The notes under the pieces: generated by a model
Seen by the model: only the letters and a program-made list of their open reading frames with translations
What the model was told of the DNA's origin: nothing
Databases searched by the model: none
Shown here: piece by piece, positions 1 through 6,327 of the stretch
Layout of the letters: each line of letters starts with the position of its first letter
Position numbering within the stretch: position 1 is the first letter of the stretch
Program-made: the position numbers and the translations under genes
Assembly (NCBI RefSeq): GCF_014897985.1
Contig: NZ_JABUZA010000045.1
Location: forward strand, 1 to 33,836
Length of the DNA: 33,836 nucleotides
Direction of reading: 5' to 3'
From: Halomonas colorata
GTDB taxonomy: Bacteria; Pseudomonadota; Gammaproteobacteria; Pseudomonadales; Halomonadaceae

Positions 1-80
1 TTAAGATGTACCAATAGGTTTTTAATAGCATGGCGGCCTGGGTGCGGTACTTGCTGAGGTGCTATGAGAAATCCGGGCTA
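1..80. repeat. Left copy of an 80-bp terminal inverted repeat (probable IS end)
   Basis: These 80 bases are an exact reverse complement of the last 80 bases of the window (33757-33836); the match stops at base 81. The sequence contains no recognisable gene. Two copies of one mobile element in opposite orientation, cut by the assembly, would give this picture. The element end would be at or near the bases gggcta at 75-80, reading outward from the element. I cannot assign an IS family with confidence. Bases 81-195 hold nothing I can identify. Confidence 0.85.
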
Positions 81-195
81 AGTAAGTCAGTCTAGTACAT
101 GACATCTTGTTTAGCAGGTTAACGATAAGTTCGCTCTTTGCTCTACAAAATCCAGATGGGATAAAGAGTTAGGTAGCGATTCAGAAATAGCTGCA

Positions 196-235
196 AATAA
201 AACGCCCGGTGCTTAAACCACACACCGGGCGCTAA
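196..235 (-). terminator. Rho-independent terminator of mscL
   Basis: A perfect 9-bp GC-rich stem (203-211 pairs with 223-231) has an 11-nt loop. Read on the minus strand it is followed by a T-rich tract (complement of 196-202). It lies about 20 bp beyond the mscL stop codon. Confidence 0.85.
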
Positions 236-255
236 AAGGATAACTAATTAAAAAA

Positions 256-759
256 TTAAGGCGATGCCGCCTTGAGAGATTGCTGTTCAGCCTCTGTAGG
301 CACCGGCAGCTCGGACGTGCAGTGGCCGCACCGGACGGCTTTGATAGGCACGGTCATGAAACAGTACGGGCAGGGCTTCTCGACCGGGCTTTTGGGCGCT
401 TCCACCTCTTCACGCTTTAAGCGGTTGATCGTTCTAACCAGCATGAAGACCACAAAGGCCACAATCGTGAAACTGACCACTGCATTGATAAACAGCCCAA
501 CGTTTAGGGTGACGGCTCCGGCTGCTTGAGCAGCCGCCAAGGTGGGGTAAGGGCCTGCAACGCTGCCCTGACTAAGCACGACAAACAGATTGGAGAAATC
601 AATACCACCCACTAATAGGCCGATAATCGGGTTCATGACATCCTTGACGAGGCTTTGTACGATCAGTGTAAAAGCGCCGCCTATAATAATCCCCACCGCC
701 ATATCCACCACGTTGCCTTTAACGGCAAACTCGCGGAACTCCTTGAAAAACTTGGCCAT
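256..759 (-). CDS. mscL: Large-conductance mechanosensitive channel MscL with C-terminal zinc-ribbon tail
   Basis: Inner-membrane homopentameric tension-gated channel that releases small solutes on hypo-osmotic shock. The N-terminus ([19 protein letters not shown]) is the MscL signature, followed by TM1 at about residues 15-45, a periplasmic loop and TM2 at about 85-110. At 167 aa it is about 30 residues longer than E. coli MscL. The extra tail carries CPYC and CGHC separated by ten residues, a likely zinc ribbon, seen from memory in some other proteobacterial MscL proteins. A strong Shine-Dalgarno (AAGGAGGC) precedes the ATG. It is divergent from gbdR with 349 bp between them. The osmotic role fits the betaine setting, but co-regulation is not shown. 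Confidence 0.95.
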   Translation of the reverse strand: MAKFFKEFREFAVKGNVVDMAVGIIIGGAFTLIVQSLVKDVMNPIIGLLVGGIDFSNLFVVLSQGSVAGPYPTLAAAQAAGAVTLNVGLFINAVVSFTIVAFVVFMLVRTINRLKREEVEAPKSPVEKPCPYCFMTVPIKAVRCGHCTSELPVPTEAEQQSLKAASP

Positions 760-952
760 TGATGCCTCCTTACGTTCTTTAGCTTATTAGCTTATAGCGT
801 TTTTTTAAATGTAAAACCTTTGGGTTCAATGAGTTATTAAAACGACGTTTAACGTTGAAACAAACGTTTCATTAATCACTGATGCCCGCCTTACATCTCC
901 ATTAATCGCCCCAGTGGCGACTTCCAGTGTTCTATTTGCGACATCTGCTGAA

Positions 953-982
953 TTGCTTTTCAGATTGCTTTGTCAGTATAAG
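953..982 (+). promoter_or_regulatory. Candidate sigma-70 promoter of gbdR
   Basis: TTGCTT (953-958) and TATAAG (977-982) are separated by 18 bp and lie about 125 bp upstream of the gbdR ATG. The rest of the 349-bp mscL-gbdR gap (760-1108) is AT-rich. It holds a short inverted repeat, gaaac-aaac-gtttc (857-870), of unknown meaning. The call rests on consensus resemblance only. Confidence 0.35.
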
Positions 983-1108
983 TGTCATTCGTGCCAATAT
1001 GCAGGTAAGCAGTAAGTATCTAGCGCAGGGACCCAAAACAAGACGCCAGCGACATAGACAGATAATAAAAAGAAAACCAATGACGTTTAGGTGATAGAGG
1101 TAAAGACC

Positions 1109-2245
1109 ATGACAATTGATCAAGTAAAAAAACCCACCACAGTAGGTCACTCGAACGTACCGCAAACCCTCGGTTTTCTGCTGTTGGACAACTTCACCCT
1201 TATCTCTCTGGCATCAGCGATTGAGCCCCTGCGCATGGCCAACCAGCTAGCGGGGCGCGAGCTTTACCGCTGGTACATGCTGACTCAGGATGGCTCTCCG
1301 GTTCGCGCAAGCGACGGCCTGCATGTAACGCCTGATGCCTCAATGCATGCACCGCTGTCACTTGACTGGGTCGTGGTATGTGGCGGCGTCGCCCCTCAGC
1401 ATAGTGTCAGCCGCGATCACCTGCATTGGCTGCAGGCGCAGTCGCGCCAGCTACGGCGCCTGGGCGCTATCTGTACGGGTAGCTGGGCGCTGGGTCAGGC
1501 GGGCCTGCTGGATCATTACGAAACCAGCATTCACTGGGAATGCTTGGCGTCCATTCAGGAAGCGTTTCCGAAGATTGTGCTGACCACGCGGCTTTTTTCC
1601 ATCGACCGCGACCGGTTTACCGCCTCGGGCGGCACGGCACCGCTGGATATGATGCTCAACCTGATCGCTCACGATCATGGTAAGGAGCTTTCGGCAGGCA
1701 TTTCCGAAATGTTCATCTACGAGCGTATGCGCAACGAGCAGGATCAGCAGCGCGTACCGTTAAAGCACGTGCTGGGCACGACCCAGCCCAAGCTGCTGGA
1801 AATCGTCGCGCTGATGGAATCCAACCTTGAAGAGCCGCTTGAGCTCGACGAGCTGGCAAGTTACGTCGACGTTTCCCGTCGCCAGCTGGAGCGCCTGTTC
1901 CAGCGCTACCTGCACTGCTCGCCCTCGCGCTACTATCTGAAACTTCGTCTGTTGCGTGCACGTCAGCTACTCAAACAGACGCCGCTATCCATCATCGAAA
2001 TTGCCTCGGTGTGCGGCTTTGTTTCAACCCCGCACTTTTCCAAGTGCTACCGCGAATGCTTCGGTATTCCGCCGCGCGATGAACGTCTGGGCATCCATAC
2101 GCGCCAGAAATATGAAAAATCGCCCCCTTTGCTTAAACGCTGGGGAGTAGAACCGGCAAGCAGCGAACCGACATCGAGCGCCTTGCTGGCGCTTGCCTAT
2201 GCACAGGGCGAACCCACCTTTGCCAGCGTGCCGTTGCTTACCTGA
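1109..2245 (+). CDS. gbdR: GbdR, AraC-family/GATase1-like activator of glycine betaine catabolism
   Basis: Cytoplasmic transcription factor expected to sense glycine betaine or dimethylglycine and activate the gbc, dgc and sox genes. Residues about 17-190 form a DJ-1/PfpI-like domain with the elbow AICTGSW (Cys122). Residues about 225-330 hold two AraC helix-turn-helix units, including LDELASYVDVSRRQLERLF and IIEIASVCGFVSTPHFS. I chose the ATG at 1109 over an in-frame GTG at 1091 because AGAGG (1096-1100) is correctly spaced for it. That gives 378 aa, close to Pseudomonas GbdR. Assignment to GbdR rather than another GlxA-type regulator rests on the whole neighbourhood being its known regulon. 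A terminator follows. Confidence 0.88.
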   Translation: MTIDQVKKPTTVGHSNVPQTLGFLLLDNFTLISLASAIEPLRMANQLAGRELYRWYMLTQDGSPVRASDGLHVTPDASMHAPLSLDWVVVCGGVAPQHSVSRDHLHWLQAQSRQLRRLGAICTGSWALGQAGLLDHYETSIHWECLASIQEAFPKIVLTTRLFSIDRDRFTASGGTAPLDMMLNLIAHDHGKELSAGISEMFIYERMRNEQDQQRVPLKHVLGTTQPKLLEIVALMESNLEEPLELDELASYVDVSRRQLERLFQRYLHCSPSRYYLKLRLLRARQLLKQTPLSIIEIASVCGFVSTPHFSKCYRECFGIPPRDERLGIHTRQKYEKSPPLLKRWGVEPASSEPTSSALLALAYAQGEPTFASVPLLT

Positions 2246-2304
2246 AAGCGTACTAATTGAAAACGTACTAATTGAAAACGTTCTAATTGAAAGAGTACTA
2301 GCTG
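2245..2304 (+). repeat. Four-copy 15-bp imperfect tandem repeat at the gbdR 3' end
   Basis: Four consecutive 15-bp units start at the last base of the gbdR stop codon: 2245-2259, 2260-2274, 2275-2289 and 2290-2304. The core is cgtactaattgaaa. Units 2 and 3 differ at one base, and unit 4 is the most diverged. The array sits just before the terminator, in the gbdR 3' untranslated region. Confidence 0.85.
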
Positions 2305-2327
2305 ACACAGCATTAGTCGTTGATATC

Positions 2328-2354
2328 AGAGCTGCCTAAAAGGCGGCTCTTTTT
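2328..2354 (+). terminator. Rho-independent terminator of gbdR
   Basis: A 9-bp stem (2328-2336 with 2342-2350, one G-T wobble) with a taaaa loop is followed directly by a run of T. It isolates gbdR from the dipeptidase-dgc run. Confidence 0.85.
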
Positions 2355-2473
2355 CGTTAAGCCTTTTGCCATATCACGCCACCTTCTTTGCTTTTGTGAC
2401 TTCCCCGTTTTCTTTTGTACCGCTTAACCCGGCTGCTCGCCAGGTTTCCTGCACGTGCTTTTCACACGATGAC

Positions 2474-2504
2474 GCTTTTGGAATTTCCGTCGTCGTTTCC
2501 AAGC
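2474..2504 (+). promoter_or_regulatory. Inverted repeat upstream of the dipeptidase-dgc run, candidate GbdR site
   Basis: The arms gcttttggaa (2474-2483) and ttccaagc (2497-2504) form an imperfect inverted repeat about 60-90 bp before the first gene of the run. The right arm reads into aagcgc (2501-2506). The same hexamer or its complement recurs before gbcA/gbcB and fdhA. The position suits an activator site. The link to GbdR is inference. The remaining bases of 2355-2562 show no gene. Confidence 0.3.
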
Positions 2505-2562
2505 GCAGATCGACACCACCTCAACGCTATGCTCCCTACATAAACAATTCTGGAGCTACGTT

Positions 2563-3540
2563 ATGAACCCTGCTGAATTGCACCAAGACGCCATCGTCAT
2601 TGACGGCCTGATTATTGCCAAATGGAACCGTGAGCTTCTGGAAGACATGCGCCGTGGTGGCCTGACCGCGGCCAACTGCACCGTCTCGGTGTGGGAGGGG
2701 TTCAAGGCAACGGTAGATAACATCGTCGCCTCCAACAAGCTGATGGAAGAGTGCAGCGATCTGGTACGCCCGGTGCGCACTACGCGTGACATCATGCGTG
2801 CCAAGGAAGAGGGCAAGACCGGCATCATCTTCGGCTTCCAGAACGCCCACGCCTTTGAAGACCAGATCGGCTACGTCGAGATCTTCAAGCAGCTTGGCGT
2901 AGGCATCGTGCAGATGTGCTACAACACCCAGAACCTGGTGGGTACTGGGTGCTACGAGCGTGATGGCGGGCTTTCCGGCTTTGGCCGCGAGATCGTTGCC
3001 GAGATGAACCGCGTAGGCATGCTGTGCGATCTTTCCCACGTCGGCGCCAAGACGTCTGAAGAAGTCATTCTCGAATCCAAAAAGCCGGTGTGCTATTCCC
3101 ACTGCCTGCCCTCCGGGCTTAAAGAGCACCCGCGCAACAAGTCCGATGCAGAACTCAAATTTATCGCCGACCACGGCGGCTTTGTCGGCGTCACCATGTT
3201 CACCCCTTTCCTCAAGAAGGGCGTTGATTCGACCATCGACGACTACGTTGAGGCGATTGAGTACATCATGAACATCGTGGGTGAAGACGCCATCGGTATC
3301 GGCACCGACTTCACCCAGGGCCATGATCAGAACTTCTTCGAATGGCTGACCCATGACAAGGGCTACGCCCGCCGCCTGACCAGTTTCGGCAAGATCATCA
3401 ACCCGGAAGGCATCCGTACCATCGGCGAATTCCCCAACCTGACAGAAGCGCTCTTGAAGCGTGGCATGAGTGAATCCCAGGTGAGAAAGATCATGGGCGA
3501 GAACTGGGTGCGCACTCTGAAGGACGTGTGGGGCGAATAA
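2563..3540 (+). CDS. M19 renal-dipeptidase-like protein of the betaine locus
   Basis: 325 aa, a TIM-barrel amidohydrolase-like protein of the membrane dipeptidase (M19) family. The family signature GLSGFGREIVAEMNRVGMLCDLSH (two blocks, about residues 136-159) is clear. His159, His180 and the HPRN motif at 189-192 match conserved histidines. The usual N-terminal His-x-Asp metal pair is absent: the equivalent stretch reads IDGLIIAKWN (13-22). The bridging Glu region reads FGFQNAH (90-96). Peptidase activity is therefore uncertain. Shine-Dalgarno TGGAG lies 7 nt before the ATG. It is the first gene of the dgc run, as in Pseudomonas, where the homologue also precedes the DUF5943 gene and dgcA. 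Its substrate is unknown; a betaine-pathway intermediate or methylated dipeptide is only a guess. Confidence 0.82.
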   Translation: MNPAELHQDAIVIDGLIIAKWNRELLEDMRRGGLTAANCTVSVWEGFKATVDNIVASNKLMEECSDLVRPVRTTRDIMRAKEEGKTGIIFGFQNAHAFEDQIGYVEIFKQLGVGIVQMCYNTQNLVGTGCYERDGGLSGFGREIVAEMNRVGMLCDLSHVGAKTSEEVILESKKPVCYSHCLPSGLKEHPRNKSDAELKFIADHGGFVGVTMFTPFLKKGVDSTIDDYVEAIEYIMNIVGEDAIGIGTDFTQGHDQNFFEWLTHDKGYARRLTSFGKIINPEGIRTIGEFPNLTEALLKRGMSESQVRKIMGENWVRTLKDVWGE

Positions 3541-3627
3541 GCGCCTGCACTACCGTTCGACAAGACCCTGGAAGCCTTTGAATAACTCAATGTCTTTCAA
3601 ATAAATATAAGTGTAAGGAATACGACC

Positions 3628-4161
3628 GTGACCACAACCGCCCCCGAACTCCCGATTGACGTCGACAGCGAAACCGGTATCTGGACGACCGATGCCCTGC
3701 CGATGCTGTACGTTCCGCGCCACTTTTTCGTCAACAACCACATGGCGGTTGAGGAAGCGTTGGGCGCCGAAAAATACGCCGAGATTCTCTATCACGCCGG
3801 CTACAAGAGCGCCTGGCACTGGTGCGAGAAAGAGGCCGAGCTCCACGGGCTTGAAGGCGTGGACGTGTTCGAGCACTACATGAAACGCCTCTCCCAGCGC
3901 GGCTGGGGCCTGTTCATCACCGAAGACATCGACCTGGATGCGGGTACCGCTCGCGTGCGTCTTGAGCACAGCGCGTTCGTGTACCAGATGGGCAAAGTGA
4001 ACCGCAAGATCGAGTACATGTTCACCGGCTGGTTCGCCGGGGCCATGGACCAGATTCTGGCGGCGCGGGGAAGCGAGATGCGTACGGTTGCCGAGCAGAC
4101 CCAAAGCGGCGCCGAAGAGGGCTGTGAGCACGGCCTGTTTGTTGTCACGCCCAAGCACTGA
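3628..4161 (+). CDS. DUF5943 protein of the dimethylglycine locus
   Basis: 177 aa, cytoplasmic, with no signal peptide or membrane segment. It corresponds to the small conserved protein between the dipeptidase and dgcA in Pseudomonas betaine loci. No enzymatic motif is evident. The C-terminal half (FTGWFAGAMDQIL, then CEHGLFVVTP) and the GYKSAWHWCEKEAELHG segment have the layout of V4R-type small-molecule-binding domains, which I offer as a weak structural guess. The start is GTG at 3628, chosen because AAGGA (3615-3619) is well placed. Only 11 bp separate its stop from the dgcA start, so translation is probably coordinated. Its role in dimethylglycine oxidation is not known to me. Confidence 0.8.
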   Translation: MTTTAPELPIDVDSETGIWTTDALPMLYVPRHFFVNNHMAVEEALGAEKYAEILYHAGYKSAWHWCEKEAELHGLEGVDVFEHYMKRLSQRGWGLFITEDIDLDAGTARVRLEHSAFVYQMGKVNRKIEYMFTGWFAGAMDQILAARGSEMRTVAEQTQSGAEEGCEHGLFVVTPKH

Positions 4162-4172
4162 GGAGTGTCGTC

Positions 4173-6245
4173 ATGGCATTCGAAGCACTTTTCAAGCCGA
4201 TCCAGATCGGCAGCCAGACCATCCGCAACCGCGTGGTCAGCACGGCCCACGCCGAGGTCTACGCCACCGACGGCGGCATGACCACCGAGCGCTACGTCAA
4301 ATACTACGAAGAGAAAGCCAAGGGCGGCTGTGGTCTGTGCATCTGTGGCGGCTCGTCGATTGTTTCTATCGATAGCCCCCAGGGCTGGTGGAGCTCGGTC
4401 AACCTCTCCACCGACCGCATCATCCCGCACTTTCAGAATCTGGCGGATGCCGTGCACAAGCACGGTGGCAAGATCATGATTCAGATTACCCACATGGGCC
4501 GTCGCTCACGTTGGGATGGTTACGACTGGGCAACACTGGTGTCACCATCGGGCATCCGCGAGCCGGTTCACCGTTCGACCTGTAAAACCATTGAAGTTGA
4601 AGAAATTCACCGCATCATTTATGACTTCACCCAAGCGGCACGCCGGGCGAAGGAAGGCGGGCTGGATGGCGTCGAGCTGTCCGCCGTGCACCAGCATTTG
4701 ATCGACCAGTTCTGGAGCCCGCGCGTCAACAAGCGTACCGACGAGTGGGGCGGAAGCTTTGAGAACCGCATGCGCTTTGGCATGGAAGTACTCAAGGCGG
4801 TGCGTGCTGAAGTGGGCAACGACTTCGTGGTGGGCATGCGTATCACCGGCGACGAGTTCCACCCGGACGGCCTGACCCACGAGGACATGAAAAAGATCGC
4901 CGCGTATTACGACGCCACCGGCATGGTCGATTACTTCGGCGTGGTTGGCTCGGGCTGCGATACCCACAACACCTTAGCCAACGTCATTCCCAACATGTCA
5001 TTTCCGCCGGAGCCCTTCTTGCATCTGGCATCCGGCATCAAGGAAGTGGTCAACGTTCCGGTCATTCACGCTCAGAACATCAAGGACCCCAACCAGGCGC
5101 AGCGCATTCTGGAAGGCGGCTATGTGGATCTGGTCGGCATGACCCGCGCCCATATCGCCGACCCACACCTGATCGCCAAGATCAAGATGGGCCAGATTGA
5201 CCAGATCAAGCAGTGCGTAGGCGCCAACTACTGCATCGACCGCCAGTATCAGGGCCTCGACGTGCTGTGCATCCAGAACGCCGCCACCTCACGCGAGTAC
5301 ATGGGCCTGCCGCATATCATCGAGAAGAGCGAAGGTCCCAAACGCAAGGTGGTCGTCGTGGGCGGCGGCCCGGCGGGTATGGAAGCCGCCCGCGTGTGCG
5401 CCGAGCGCGGCCACGACGTTACCCTGTTTGAAGCCAGTGAGCAGATCGGCGGCCAGATCACCATCGCATCCAAAGCGCCCCAACGTGACCAGATTGCCGG
5501 TATCACGCGCTGGTATCAGTTGGAGCTCAACCGTCTTGAGGTGGATCAGCGTCTGGGCACCAGGGCCGATGAGGCGACCATCCAGGACCTGCGTCCGGAT
5601 GTAGTGATTCTGGCCACCGGCGGGCAACCGTTCCTTTCGCAGGTGCCGGAATGGGGTTACGACAGCGATAAAGACAAGAGCCTTGTGGTCAGTACCTGGG
5701 ATATTCTCAACGGTACGGTGGCACCAGGCAAAAACGTGCTGATCTTTGACACCATCTGCGAGTTTTCCGGGGTTTCCGCGGCGGACTACCTGGCCGACAA
5801 AGGATCAAAAGTCGAGATCGTTACCGACGATATCAAGCCAGGTGCGGCGGTAGGGGGCACGACTTTCCCCACTTACTACCGCAGCCTGTACGACAAAGAA
5901 GTCATCATGACCTCGGATCTCGCCCTGCATAAGGTCTACCGCGAAGGCGATTCGCTAGTCGCAGTGCTCGAAAACGAGTACACCGGCGCGCTGGAAGAGC
6001 GAGTGGTGGATCAGGTGGTGGTCGAAAACGGCGTTCGCCCGGATGAAGCACTCTATTACAGCCTCAAGGAGCAGTCGCGTAACAAGGGCCAGATGGATCT
6101 CGAAGCGCTCTACGCGATCAAGCCCCAGCCCTGCCTACAAGAAACCGGTGATGGTTTCGCGCTGTTCCGCCTGGGTGACTGCACCGCGCCACGCAACACG
6201 CACGCTGCTATTTATGACGCGCTGCGGCTTTGCAAGGACTTCTGA
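4173..6245 (+). CDS. dgcA: DgcA, dimethylglycine demethylase flavoprotein subunit
   Basis: 690 aa, related to trimethylamine dehydrogenase, 2,4-dienoyl-CoA reductase and old yellow enzyme. It is expected to oxidise dimethylglycine to sarcosine plus formaldehyde. Residues about 1-340 are the FMN TIM barrel (starts FKPIQIGSQTIRNRVV; contains DGVELSAVHQHLIDQF and WGGSFENRMRF). Residues 348-366 are the iron-sulfur loop, but only three of the four usual cysteines are present: Cys348, Cys354 and Cys366, with Ala351 at the second position. From about 389 there is a dinucleotide-binding fold (VVVVGGGPAGMEAARV). Shine-Dalgarno GAGG is adjacent, 11 bp after the DUF5943 stop. Electrons should pass to DgcB and/or the EtfAB encoded downstream. 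Confidence 0.93.
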   Translation: MAFEALFKPIQIGSQTIRNRVVSTAHAEVYATDGGMTTERYVKYYEEKAKGGCGLCICGGSSIVSIDSPQGWWSSVNLSTDRIIPHFQNLADAVHKHGGKIMIQITHMGRRSRWDGYDWATLVSPSGIREPVHRSTCKTIEVEEIHRIIYDFTQAARRAKEGGLDGVELSAVHQHLIDQFWSPRVNKRTDEWGGSFENRMRFGMEVLKAVRAEVGNDFVVGMRITGDEFHPDGLTHEDMKKIAAYYDATGMVDYFGVVGSGCDTHNTLANVIPNMSFPPEPFLHLASGIKEVVNVPVIHAQNIKDPNQAQRILEGGYVDLVGMTRAHIADPHLIAKIKMGQIDQIKQCVGANYCIDRQYQGLDVLCIQNAATSREYMGLPHIIEKSEGPKRKVVVVGGGPAGMEAARVCAERGHDVTLFEASEQIGGQITIASKAPQRDQIAGITRWYQLELNRLEVDQRLGTRADEATIQDLRPDVVILATGGQPFLSQVPEWGYDSDKDKSLVVSTWDILNGTVAPGKNVLIFDTICEFSGVSAADYLADKGSKVEIVTDDIKPGAAVGGTTFPTYYRSLYDKEVIMTSDLALHKVYREGDSLVAVLENEYTGALEERVVDQVVVENGVRPDEALYYSLKEQSRNKGQMDLEALYAIKPQPCLQETGDGFALFRLGDCTAPRNTHAAIYDALRLCKDF

Positions 6246-6263
6246 CAATAACGCTGTAAGCTG

Positions 6264-6295
6264 AACGTCATGGGCCGCACGGCTCATGACGTTTT
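6264..6295 (+). terminator. Terminator-like hairpin between dgcA and dgcB
   Basis: A 13-bp stem with one wobble (6264-6276 with 6281-6293) and a gcac tetraloop runs into a short T tract (6292-6295). It lies 19 bp after dgcA and about 33 bp before the dgcB ATG, inside what otherwise looks like one operon. It could be a partial terminator or an mRNA-stabilising hairpin. Confidence 0.6.
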
Positions 6296-6327
6296 GTACT
6301 TACGGTGTCTCTGAGAGGAGAGACGCC

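Noticed and set aside
2245..2304. CRISPR-like array
   Set aside because: The 15-bp units are directly adjacent with no spacers, and no cas genes are present.
2536..3354. 272-codon minus-strand frame opposite the dipeptidase gene
   Set aside because: Shadow frame; the plus-strand gene has a good ribosome site and family signature.
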